Of a stretch of DNA of 16,045 bases, positions 6,731-15,200 are shown piece by piece. The notes below the pieces were generated by a model. The model was not told the DNA's origin and ran no database searches. It worked only from the letters and a program-made list of their open reading frames with translations. The stretch is from DATLZM01 sp035559315. GTDB lineage: Bacteria; Actinomycetota; UBA4738; HRBIN12. Position numbers and translations under genes: made by a program. Location: the NCBI GenBank assembly GCA_035559315.1, contig DATMBJ010000121.1, positions 1 through 16,045 on the forward strand, read 5' to 3'. Positions within the stretch are counted from its first letter, which is position 1; each line of letters begins with the position of its first letter.

Positions 6731-6766
6731 ACGACCGCGCCCCCGGCTTCCCGGGGGTGCGGTCGT
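6731..6766 (+). terminator. Strong hairpin terminator without a T-run
   Basis: The 16-base arms 6731-6746 and 6751-6766 pair fully with one G-U pair, around a CTTC loop. It lies between the stop at 6713 and the next promoter at 6780. No T-tract follows, which is common for high-GC actinobacterial terminators. Confidence 0.75.
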
Positions 6767-6779
6767 CCGTCGTCCCCCC

Positions 6780-6785
6780 TATGCT
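6780..6785 (+). promoter_or_regulatory. -10 box TATGCT of a leaderless transcript
   Basis: TATGCT, the best match to TANNNT here, ends 7 bases before GTG 6793. The in-frame ATG at 6781 lies inside the box and so would be upstream of the transcript start. Confidence 0.6.
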
Positions 6786-6792
6786 CGACGAT

Positions 6793-7080
6793 GTGGGGGC
6801 ACGCGACGTGGCGCGGTGGGTCTGGTTCCCGCTCCGGGAGGTCGTGCGGTTCGTCCGGCGGAGCGGCAGGCGGATCGCCGTCTCGCTCGTCGGGGGGCTC
6901 CTGGTGGTGGTCGGCGTCGCGCTCCTCGTGCTGCCCGGCCCGGGCTCCCTCCTGATCCTCGTGGGCCTCGCGGTGCTCGCGACCGAGTACGCCTGGGCCC
7001 AGCGCGCGCTGAACGCCGCGAGGCGGCGGGCGGGGCAGGCCCGGGACGCGGTCCTCCGCCGCGGCCGGCCCGAGGGCTAG
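6793..7080 (+). CDS. PGPGW-family (TIGR02611-like) small transmembrane protein
   Basis: 95 residues. A short amphipathic N-terminus (WVWFPLREVVRFVRRSGRR) precedes two closely spaced membrane helices (about 28-47 and 53-69) joined by LPGPGS at 47-52, then a basic Arg/Ala-rich cytoplasmic tail. The PGPG hinge and the following TEYAWAQRAL are the signature of the PGPGW family of small membrane proteins, of unknown function. Here the usual final Trp of the motif is Ser. I chose GTG 6793 because the -10 box TATGCT overlaps the alternative ATG 6781, which would add four residues. The DUF72 gene starts 5 bases after the stop, so the two are probably cotranscribed. Confidence 0.85.
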   Translation: MGARDVARWVWFPLREVVRFVRRSGRRIAVSLVGGLLVVVGVALLVLPGPGSLLILVGLAVLATEYAWAQRALNAARRRAGQARDAVLRRGRPEG

Positions 7081-7085
7081 CGGCG

Positions 7086-7994
7086 GTGCCGCGCGGACGC
7101 ATCCTGGTCGGGACCTCGAGCTGGACCGACCGCACGCTCGTCGAGGAGAGCGACTTCTACCCGAAGGACGTCCGCACCCCCGAGGCCCGCCTCCGCTACT
7201 ACGCGAGCCTCTTCCCGATCGTGGAGGTCGACTCCACCTACTACCATCCCCCGACCCAGCGGAACTCGGTCCTGTGGGTCGAGCGGACGCCCCCGCACTT
7301 CACGTTCAACGTCAAGGCGTACTCGCTCCTCACGAACCACCCCACGAGGAGGGACTCGCTGCCGAAGGACCTCCGCGAGGCCCTCCCCGAGGAGCTGCTC
7401 GAGAAGCGGAACCTCTACCGGGACCAGCTCCCGCCCGACGTGGTGGACGAGGTCTGGAAGCGGTTCCGCGACGCGCTGATGCCGCTCCACTCCGCCGGGA
7501 AGCTCGGCGCGGTGCTGTTCCAGTTCCCCCAGTGGTTCGTGATCTCCCGCCGGAACAAGGACTACATCGTGGAGTGTGCGGAGCGGCTCTCGGACTTCCG
7601 GATCGCGGTGGAGTTCCGCCACCGGAGCTGGCTCGAGGAACGGAACCGCGAGGAGACCCTCTCGTTCCTCGAGGAGCACCGCCTGCCCCTGGTCTGCGTC
7701 GACATGCCGCAGGGGTTCGACTCGAGCGTCCCGCCGATCGCGGCCGCCACCGCCGACGACCTCTCGGTGGTGCGGTTCCACGGCCGCGACCCGGAGGCGT
7801 GGGCCCGGAAGGACGCGACCGCCGCCGAGCGCTTCAAGTACCTCTACGAGCGCCGCGAGCTCGAGGAGTGGGTGCCGAAGATCACGTCCCTGGCCGAGCG
7901 GACCCGCGAGACCCACGTGCTGTTCAACAACTGCTACCGGGACTACGCGGTGCGCAACGCGCGCGACCTCCAGGGCCTGCTCGACCTGGGGTGA
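7086..7994 (+). CDS. DUF72 (YecE-like) family protein
   Basis: 302 residues, a normal or slightly long length for the family. Recognisable DUF72 features are the opening ILVGTSSWTD, FYPKDV, LRYYASLFPIVEVDSTYYHPP, FTFNVKAYSLLTNHP, LGAVLFQFPQWF, IAVEFRHRSWL, VRFHGRD and the C-terminal HVLFNNCYRDYAVRNARDL. The fold is TIM-barrel-like. The biochemical role is not established; nuclease or nucleic-acid-related roles have been proposed for homologues. GTG 7086 gives the conserved start MPRGRILVGTSSW and lies 5 bases after the preceding stop, so I place it in an operon with the PGPGW gene. No separate promoter is visible. The chain looks complete with no frameshift. Confidence 0.93.
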   Translation: MPRGRILVGTSSWTDRTLVEESDFYPKDVRTPEARLRYYASLFPIVEVDSTYYHPPTQRNSVLWVERTPPHFTFNVKAYSLLTNHPTRRDSLPKDLREALPEELLEKRNLYRDQLPPDVVDEVWKRFRDALMPLHSAGKLGAVLFQFPQWFVISRRNKDYIVECAERLSDFRIAVEFRHRSWLEERNREETLSFLEEHRLPLVCVDMPQGFDSSVPPIAAATADDLSVVRFHGRDPEAWARKDATAAERFKYLYERRELEEWVPKITSLAERTRETHVLFNNCYRDYAVRNARDLQGLLDLG

Positions 7995-8055
7995 TGGGCG
8001 GACGGGATCCCCATGCTCCCACCGCCTCGGGATCCGGGCTCCTCCCGGGAGCGGG

Positions 8056-8061
8056 TAGGCT
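8056..8061 (+). promoter_or_regulatory. -10 box TAGGCT of a leaderless transcript
   Basis: TAGGCT ends 6 bases before GTG 8068. The 73-base gap after the DUF72 gene also holds a short imperfect inverted repeat around 8038-8052 (CTCCCGGGAG core) and two CGGGATCC words. I cannot assign a role to these. Confidence 0.6.
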
Positions 8062-8067
8062 CGAGGG

Positions 8068-9294
8068 GTGTTCGGGCGAGGCTGGCGGATCGGCTCGATC
8101 GGCGGGGTGCCGATCACCCTGGACGCCTCCTGGGTATGGGTCGCGATCCCCATCACCTACACGCTCTACGTCCGCGTCGGGCTCACGAACCCGCACCTCG
8201 GTGAGCTCGAGGCCCTCGGGCTGGCCCTGGTCGCCGCGGCCCTCTTCTTCGGCTCCGTCCTCGTCCACGAGCTCGCCCACGCCGCCATGGCCCGGGCCAA
8301 GGGCCTCCCGGTGTTCGGGATCCGGCTCCTGTTCTGGGGCGGGGCGACCGAGACCCCGGCCGACCGGGGCGGGGCCACCGTCCAGCTCCTGATCTCGGCC
8401 GTGGGCCCGCTGAGCAACGGGCTCCTCGCGCTCCTGTTCTGGCGGCTCTCCCTCGCCGCCGCGGACCCCTTCCCCCCGCTCGCCGGGGTGTTCGGGTACT
8501 CGGCCCTCGTGAACGCCATGGTGAGCGGCCTCAACCTCCTCCCCGGCTACCCGCTCGACGGCGGGCAGATCCTCCGGGCCCTGGTCTGGCGGGCCACGGG
8601 GAGCCGGACCAAGGGGAGCCGCGTGGCGGGCTGGGTGGGGGTCGCGGTGGGGGTGGCACTCGCCGGGATCGGCGTCCTCGAGCTCCGCGAGGGGAACGCG
8701 GGCTTCGCGATCTGGCTCGCGTTCATCGGGTGGTTCCTGATCCAGGCCGCCCGGGGCGCCGAGCAACGGGAGCGGCTCCGCGAGCGGCTCGCGGGGGGAC
8801 GGGCGGCGGAGGCGATGGGGCCGCCGCCGCCCCTCGTGCCCGCGGGGATCTCGCTCACCGAGGCCCTGGACCGCTACCTCCGCGGCCACGAGGAGGAGGT
8901 GTTCCCGGTGGTCGACGACGGGCGGCTCGTGGGCGCGGTCTCGTTCGCCTCCGCCCGCCGGGTGGGACGGGAGGACCCGCTGCGGCCGGTGCGCGACGCC
9001 CTGCTCCCCCTCGACGCCCTCCGGACCGTGGACGCGGGCGCGGGGCTGGACCAGGTGGCGGAGATCGTGGCGAGCGGGAGGCCCGCGATCGTCCTCGCGG
9101 AGGGCCGGCCGGTGGGGAGGATCGACGCCGGGGACCTCGCGCGCTGGCTGGCCCGGGCGGCCGGCGGCCCCGCGGAACCCCCCGGCGGCTCCGCCGAACG
9201 TCCCGGCGGCCCCGCGGAACCCGCTGGAGGCGCGGCGGAACCCCCCGGCGGGGATCGTCCCGCGGCCCCCGGGGATGTCGGCCCCGGGCGGTAG
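8068..9294 (+). CDS. Site-2 protease family (M50) intramembrane zinc metalloprotease with CBS-like region
   Basis: 408 residues. The N-terminal half is a multi-pass membrane protease of the Rip/SpoIVFB-like group. The zinc site is HELAH at 67-71, inside a helix that starts LFFGSVLVHELAHAAMA. The second metal-binding segment, NLLPGYPLDGGQ, has D164. Opening residues GSIGGVPITLDASW are typical of this subgroup. Residues about 240-360 look like a weak pair of CBS repeats (EEVFPVVDDGRLVGAVSF, AIVLAEGRPVGRID), which in relatives bind nucleotides and tune activity. The end is a disordered tail of four Gly-Gly-x-Ala-Glu heptads. Family members cleave membrane-spanning substrates such as anti-sigma factors. 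No substrate is evident nearby, although single-span exported proteins are encoded upstream. The GTG start is set by the -10 box. Confidence 0.92.
   Translation: MFGRGWRIGSIGGVPITLDASWVWVAIPITYTLYVRVGLTNPHLGELEALGLALVAAALFFGSVLVHELAHAAMARAKGLPVFGIRLLFWGGATETPADRGGATVQLLISAVGPLSNGLLALLFWRLSLAAADPFPPLAGVFGYSALVNAMVSGLNLLPGYPLDGGQILRALVWRATGSRTKGSRVAGWVGVAVGVALAGIGVLELREGNAGFAIWLAFIGWFLIQAARGAEQRERLRERLAGGRAAEAMGPPPPLVPAGISLTEALDRYLRGHEEEVFPVVDDGRLVGAVSFASARRVGREDPLRPVRDALLPLDALRTVDAGAGLDQVAEIVASGRPAIVLAEGRPVGRIDAGDLARWLARAAGGPAEPPGGSAERPGGPAEPAGGAAEPPGGDRPAAPGDVGPGR
9163..9246 (+). repeat. Four 21-bp repeats in the protease tail
   Basis: Four in-frame 21-bp units encode GGPAEPP, GGSAERP, GGPAEPA and GGAAEPP. 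Units 1 and 3 share about 20 identical bases, so a 42-bp duplication of an older pair is likely. Confidence 0.85.
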
Positions 9295-9297
9295 CAT
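9292..9297 (+). promoter_or_regulatory. -10 box TAGCAT for leaderless adnA, containing the protease stop codon
   Basis: TAGCAT ends 6 bases before ATG 9304. Its first three bases are the TAG stop codon of the protease gene. No Shine-Dalgarno sequence lies before the ATG. Confidence 0.6.
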
Positions 9298-9303
9298 CCG
9301 GCC

Positions 9304-12210
9304 ATGCCGCTCGAGCCCGACCCCCGACAGGCGGCGGTGCTCGCCCACCGGCGGGGGCCCCTCCTCGTCACCGGGGCGGCCGGCACCGGCAAGACGACGG
9401 CGCTCCTCGAGCGGTTCGCCCGCCTCCTGGAGGAGGGGGCCGACCCGGAGGGGACCGCGCTCGTCCTCCGGTCGCGGGAGGCCCGGGACCGTGCCCGGGA
9501 GGCGCTCCGGGAACGGCTGCCCCGCGCCCTCCCCGCGCTCCACGTCACCACGGTGCACGGGCTCGCCCACCGCGTCCTCGCCGCCCGGTTCCGCGCGCTC
9601 GGCTACGAGGAACCGCCCCGGCTCCTCTCCAACGCCGAGCAGGCCGCCCTGGTCCGGGAGCTGCTCGAGGGCGAGGAGCCGGCGCGCTGGCCCGCCTACG
9701 GGTCGCTCCTGCGGCTGCGGGGGTTCGCCGACGAGGTCCGCCAGCTCCTGCTCCGGGCCCAGGAGGCGCTCCTCGCCCCCGAAGACATGGCGGCCCGGGC
9801 CGAGGAGCGGGGCCTCACGGGCTGGCGCGAGCTCGCCTCCTTCTACCGCCGGTACCTCGACGTGCTGGCCGGCCAGGGCCTGGTCGACCAGGCCGGGGTG
9901 GTGTGGGAGGCGGCGAACGCCGCCGCGGAGGGGCCGGGCCCCTTCCGGCACGTCTTGGTCGACGACTACCAGGACACCACGCTCGCGGCCGAACGGCTCC
10001 TGGCCGCGCTCGAGCCCGAGAGCCTGGTGGTCGCCGGCGACCCCGCGCAGCACGTGTTCTCGTTCCAGGGGACGACCGTCGAGCCCCTCCTCCGCTTCCG
10101 CGAGCGCTTCCCGGGGGCCCGGGTAGTGGAGCTCGAGACCCGCTGGAGGTGCCCGGACGGCCCGGCCCTCGAGGCCTGGGCCGCCCCCCACGGCTCGGAG
10201 GAGCTCGCGGCGGCGGCCCGGGAGCTCCGCCGGGTGCACGTCGAGGAGGGCGTGCCGTGGCGCGAGCTCGCGGTGGTCGTCCGCCGCCAGGGGCCGGAGC
10301 TCGCCGGCATCCTCCGCGCCCTCGACGACGCCGGCGTCCCCCGGACCGTGCCCGAGCGGGGGCTCTCGCTGCCGGTGGAGGCCGGGGTCGCCCCCTACCT
10401 CCTCGCGCTCCGCTGGCTCGCGCGCCCCGAGGAACGCGACGGGCTCGTCGAGACCCTGCTCACCTCCGAGCTCGCCCGGCTCTCGCCGGCCCAGGCCCGC
10501 CACCTCGTCCGCGAGGCGCGGGCGGCGGGCGGCTCCCCGGCCGACGCGCTCGGCCGGACCGACGGGCTCCCGGCGGACCGGGCCCGGGAGGTCACGGCCG
10601 TCGCGTCCTGCCTGGCCCGGGCCGCCGAGGTCGCCGGCCGGTCCGCGCGCGACGCGTTCCGGGTCCTCTGGCGCGAGCTGCCCTGCTCAGCGCGGCTCGT
10701 CGAGCGGGCCTCCGCCGACCCCGAGGCCGCCCGCGACCTCGACGCGGTCGTGGCCCTCTCCCGGGCGCTCGAGGAGGACGGCGACCTCCCCGCCTCGGCC
10801 TTCCTGGAGGCGTTCGAGGCGGGGGCGGTCGGGGCCGGGGAGGCGCCCCGCCGGCCCGCGGCCCCCGACGCGGTCCACGTCCTCACCGCCCACGGCGCCG
10901 CGGGGCGGGAGTTCGACACGGTGGTCGTGGTGGGCGCCGCCGAGGGCGACTTCCCGAGCCTCTCCCGCCCCGAGCCCATGTTCGACCTGGAGGTCCTGGA
11001 GCGGGCCCCGACGCGCTCGGAGCGGATGCGCGAGCGCCTGGAGGACGAGCGGCGGCTGTTCCGGATGGTCCTGGCCCGTGCCCGCCGGCGCGCGCTGCTC
11101 ACGGTCGGCGACCGCCACGCGCAGGACGACGGCGAGACGACCCGCTCCCGCTTCGCCGACGAGCTCGGGGTGACCTGGGCCCCGGCGCCCACGGTCCCGG
11201 CCGGGGAGCCGGTCTCGGTCGCCGAGGCCACCGCGCTCTGGCGGCGGGAGCTGGCCGACCCCGCCGCCCCGCCCCACCGGCGCCTCGCCGCGATCGACGG
11301 GCTCCTCGCGCTCGGCGCGGACCCCGAGCGGTGGTGGTACCAGCGGGACTGGACCGACCCCGGGACGCCGCTGCGGGAGGAGGTCCGGGCCTCGGCGTCC
11401 CGCCTCGAGGTCCTCGAGAACTGCGAGCTCCAGTTCCTGTTGGGCCAGGAGCTCGGCCTCGAGCCGCGGTCCGGGCACTACGCGTGGGTCGGGCACCTCG
11501 TCCACCGGCTGATCCAGGAGATCGAGGAGGGGACGCTCCCCCGCGACCTCGCCGCCGCGCAGGCCGAGGCCCGCCGGCGCTGGCGGGCCGACGAGTTCCC
11601 TGCCCGCGCGGTCTCCGACTCGTTCCTGCGGCTCGTGACCGAGGTGGTCCTGCCGGCGTGGTTCGAGGAGTACGCCCCGGCGCCGGCCGTCGCCACCGAG
11701 CAGCGCTTCGAGTTCGACTTCGAGGGCGCCAGGATCCGCGGCTACATCGACCGGATCGGGAGGGTCGCGAGCGGCGGCACCCAGATCACCGACTTCAAGA
11801 CCGGGCGGAAGCGGAACGCCGGCCCGGCCGAGGAGAACCTCCAGCTCGGGGTCTACTACCTCGCGGTGGACCGGGCCGAGGAGCTCGCCCCCTTCCGGCC
11901 GGTCCGGGCGGTGGAGCTCGTGTTCCTCCGAGACCGCGGGTACCGGGGGGAGGGGGTGGCGCGCGTCTCGATGAGCTTCACCCGCGGGAACGAGCCGGCC
12001 TACCGCGAGGCGATGGTCCAGCGGATCCGGGAGGACGTGGCCCGCCTGCGCCGGCTCTACGAGACCGAGCGCGTCCGGCCCAACCCGGCGGCGAACTGCC
12101 GGTTCTGCTCGTTCAAGCCGCTCTGCCCGCTCTTCCCCGAGGGCCAGGAGCTCTTCCCGCCGACGCGGGCCGGGACGGCCGCCGCGGTCGCGGGAGGTCC
12201 GGGCCGGTGA
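9304..12210 (+). CDS. adnA: AdnA-type subunit of the helicase-nuclease, UvrD-like motor plus RecB-like nuclease
   Basis: 968 residues. The N-terminal SF1 motor has Walker A GAAGTGKT (24-31), motif II DDYQD (220-224), motif III GDPAQHVFSFQGT (from 245), motif IV ETRWRCP, motif V LTAHGAAGREFDTVVVVG and motif VI RRLFRMVLARARR. Several motifs deviate from the UvrD pattern: DD instead of DE in motif II, FQGT instead of WRGA in motif III, and TAHGAAG instead of T.H..KG in motif V. This fits the subsidiary motor role of AdnA in the mycobacterial AdnAB complex. The C-terminal PD-(D/E)xK nuclease looks active: H734, D816 (GYIDRI), D830 and K832 (DFKTG), then QLGVYYLA. C707, C932, C935 and C941 form an AddB-type four-cysteine iron-sulfur pattern. 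It acts with AdnB to resect double-strand DNA ends for repair. The adnB start overlaps its stop. Confidence 0.9.
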   Translation: MPLEPDPRQAAVLAHRRGPLLVTGAAGTGKTTALLERFARLLEEGADPEGTALVLRSREARDRAREALRERLPRALPALHVTTVHGLAHRVLAARFRALGYEEPPRLLSNAEQAALVRELLEGEEPARWPAYGSLLRLRGFADEVRQLLLRAQEALLAPEDMAARAEERGLTGWRELASFYRRYLDVLAGQGLVDQAGVVWEAANAAAEGPGPFRHVLVDDYQDTTLAAERLLAALEPESLVVAGDPAQHVFSFQGTTVEPLLRFRERFPGARVVELETRWRCPDGPALEAWAAPHGSEELAAAARELRRVHVEEGVPWRELAVVVRRQGPELAGILRALDDAGVPRTVPERGLSLPVEAGVAPYLLALRWLARPEERDGLVETLLTSELARLSPAQARHLVREARAAGGSPADALGRTDGLPADRAREVTAVASCLARAAEVAGRSARDAFRVLWRELPCSARLVERASADPEAARDLDAVVALSRALEEDGDLPASAFLEAFEAGAVGAGEAPRRPAAPDAVHVLTAHGAAGREFDTVVVVGAAEGDFPSLSRPEPMFDLEVLERAPTRSERMRERLEDERRLFRMVLARARRRALLTVGDRHAQDDGETTRSRFADELGVTWAPAPTVPAGEPVSVAEATALWRRELADPAAPPHRRLAAIDGLLALGADPERWWYQRDWTDPGTPLREEVRASASRLEVLENCELQFLLGQELGLEPRSGHYAWVGHLVHRLIQEIEEGTLPRDLAAAQAEARRRWRADEFPARAVSDSFLRLVTEVVLPAWFEEYAPAPAVATEQRFEFDFEGARIRGYIDRIGRVASGGTQITDFKTGRKRNAGPAEENLQLGVYYLAVDRAEELAPFRPVRAVELVFLRDRGYRGEGVARVSMSFTRGNEPAYREAMVQRIREDVARLRRLYETERVRPNPAANCRFCSFKPLCPLFPEGQELFPPTRAGTAAAVAGGPGR
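12192..12197 (+). promoter_or_regulatory. Shine-Dalgarno GGGAGG inside the adnA end, serving adnB
   Basis: GGGAGG lies 9 bases before the GTG start of adnB, within the last codons of adnA. Together with the GTGA stop/start overlap it supports translational coupling and matched amounts of the two subunits. Confidence 0.55.
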
Positions 12211-15200
12211 GCCTCCGCACGGTCCCCCCCGAGATCGTGGCCGCGATGGGCGCGGAGCCCACCGAGGAGCAGTGGCGGGCCATCTCGTGGCCGCTCGAGC
12301 CCTGCGTGATCGTCGCCGGGGCCGGGTCCGGCAAGACCTCGGTCATGGCGGCCCGGGTCGCCTACCTGGCGCTCGCGTGGAAGGGGGCGATCGAGGCGGA
12401 CGGGGTGCCCCCGGGAGGGGTCCTCTGCCTCACGTTCACGAACAAGGCGACCGAGAACCTCTCGCTCCGGGTGCGGGCGGCGCTCCGGTCCCTCGACCTG
12501 CCGGAGGGGGAGGAGCCGGAGGTCCTCAACTACCACGGGTTCGCGGCCCGCATCGTCGAGCGGTACGGGCTCCTGGTCGGGATCGAGCCCGGCCTCCGGG
12601 TCCTCACCAACGCCCAGCGCCAGGAGTTGGCGGCCGAGGCGCTCGACCGCGCCGCCCTCGAGCACCTCGAGGTGGAGTGGCTGCCCTCCGCCGTCGACCA
12701 GGTGCTCTCGCTCGCGGACCAGGCCGCGAACCACCGGGTGACCCCCGACCGGATCGAGGCGTTCGCGACCGAGCGCCTCGAGGCGCTGGCGGCGCACCGG
12801 AGCGACCGCGCCTACCGCGCCGCCCTGGAGCGGATCGATCTGGCCCGGGCGGTCCGCGCCTTCCAGGAGCTCAAGCGGGAGCTCGGGGTGATCGACTTCG
12901 GCGACCAGATCACCTACGCGCTGCGGATCGTGGAGGAGCGGCCCGAGGTCGCCGAGGAGCTCCGGGCCCGCTACGGCGCGGTCCTCCTCGACGAGTACCA
13001 GGACACGAACGTGGCCCAGGCCGAGCTGATCGCCCGGGTGTTCGGGGGCGGGTTCCCGGTGACCGCCGTCGGCGACCCCGACCAGAACATCTACGCCTGG
13101 CGGGGCGCGAGCCTCTACAACCTCCTCGCGTTCCCCGAGCGGTTCCGCCGGGCCGACGGGAGCCCCGCGGCGGTGCTCCCCCTCTACACCAACTTCCGCT
13201 CCGGGCGGCGGATCCTCGCCGCCGCAGACCGCGTGCTCGTCCCCCTCCCCCCCGCGCAGCGCCCCGACCCCGAGAAGCGCCTCGACCACTGGGAGCCGAA
13301 CGGCGAGGGCGCGGTCGAGCTCGTGCGGCACGCCGACGAGTGGACCGAGGCCACCTGGATCGCCGACCGGATCCTCGACCTCCACCGGCGGGGGGCGCGG
13401 TGGGGCGACGTGGCCGTGCTGTGCCGCAAGAGCCGGCTGTTCGTGCCGCTCCAGGAGGCGTTCGCCGAGCGGGGGATCCCCGCAGAGGTCGTGGGGCTCG
13501 TGGGGCTGCTCAAGACGCCCGCCGTGGTCGAGGTCCTCGCCTACGCCCGGGCGGTGGCCGACCCCTACGCCAGCGTGGCGCTGGCCCGGATCCTCCTGGG
13601 GCCCCGGTACCGGGTGGGGTTCAAGGACCTCGCCCGCGTCGCGGCCTGGGCGAAGGAGAAGAACCTCCCGATCGTCCGGAGCCCGGACGAGGACGAGGCC
13701 GACGCGTTCCTGTTCGCCGAGGCCCTCGAGCACCTGGACGAGGTGGCGGGGCTCTCGGCCGAGGGCCGGGCCCGCCTCGAGGAGTTCCGCCGGGAGCTCC
13801 ACGAGCTGCGCGAGGCGGCGGCGCGGCCGGTGGGCGAGTTCCTGGCCGAGGTGATCCGGCGGACCGGGCTCCTGGCCGAGCTGGACGCGAACCTCGACGC
13901 CGAGGTGGCCCTGGCCACCCGGCGGAACCTGGCCGCGTTCCTCGACGAGGTCGCGGGGTTCACCCCGGTCCGCGGGGAGCTCACGCTCCGGGAGTTCCTC
14001 GACTACGTGGACCTCGTGGAGCAGGCGGAGCGGGAGGACTGGTCGCCGGTCCAGCCCTCCGACGCCGACTCGGTGAAGGTGATGACGATCCACCAGGCGA
14101 AGGGGCTCGAGTTCGACCACGTCTTCGTCCCCGGCCTGGCCACCGACCTCCTGCCGGACCTCAAGATCCAGCAGAACCCGGCCGAGCGGGGCAGCTCGCT
14201 CGACTTCGAGCTCCGGGGGGACGCGGAGCTCCTCCCCCGCTACGAGGGCAACCTCGCGGCGTTCAAGGAGGCCCTCCGCCGCCAGGAGGAGTTCGAGGAG
14301 CGCCGGACCCTCTACGTCGCGCTCACCCGGGCGCGGCGGAGCCTCTTCGTCTCCGGGGCCCACTGGTACGGGGAGGGGCAGAGGCCGAAACGGCCCAGCC
14401 CCTTCTTCGACGAGCTGGCCTCGTGGGCCGAGGAGACCGGGCTCGCCGCCGTCGACCGGGGACCGGAGGACCCCGGCCTCGAGAACCCGCTCCTCGGCTA
14501 CCGCGAGCGCTTCGTCCGGGACTGGCCGGGGCCGGCCCTCCGCGACGAGGGCGACGCGCTGTTCCCGGGGGGCTGGCGCCGGGCGGCGGCCGAGGCGGCC
14601 CGGGCGGGCGGGGTCCCGGCGGCCTGGGCGGAGCGGCTCGACGGCCCCGAGCGCGACGCGTACCGTGGGCTCGCGGCGGAGCGACGGACGCTCGCCGCGG
14701 CCCTCGTGGAACGGGAACGCACCGCCGCCGCGCCCCAGGCGCCCTCGACGCTCTCGGTGAGCGGGGTGATCGACTACGTCCGCTGCCCGAAGCGGTTCTA
14801 CTGGTCGGCGGTCCGGCCGCTCCCGCGGTTCAGCGGCCCCGCGGCGAGGATCGGCACCGAGGTCCACCGCTGGATCGAGCGGCGCTCCTCGGGGCAGGCG
14901 ACCCTCATCGAGCTCGACGAGGAGCCCGACCTCACGCTGGAGGAGCTCGCCGGGGAGCCGGGGAGGATCGAGCGGCTCAAGGAGGCCTTCCGGCGGAGCC
15001 GCTTCGCGGAGCTCGTCCCGCTCTTCGCCGAGCGCGAGTTCCTCCTCTCGGTCGAGGGGTTCCTGGTGCGGGGGCGGATCGACGCGATCTACGGGACCCC
15101 GGAGGGCGCCTGGGAGGTGGTGGACTACAAGACCGGAGCCCCGCCCCGGGACGACCCGCTCGCCGGGCTCCAGCTCGACCTGTACGCGCTGGCCTGCGTG

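Noticed and set aside
6781..6783. ATG 6781 as start of the PGPGW protein
   Set aside because: It lies within the -10 box TATGCT, so it would be upstream of the predicted transcript start. It cannot be excluded if another promoter reads through.
7924..10503. 859-residue minus-strand open frame
   Set aside because: It is a shadow of the protease and adnA, with no recognisable motif and compositional bias typical of high-GC antisense frames.
8730..12206. Long open frame in phase upstream of adnB
   Set aside because: It is antiphase to clear protease and adnA coding sequence and composed of Arg/Pro/Gly. The AdnB homology starts just after GTG 12207.
12057..14867. 936-residue minus-strand open frame opposite adnB
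   Set aside because: It is a mirror of conserved helicase motifs, with no independent domain.
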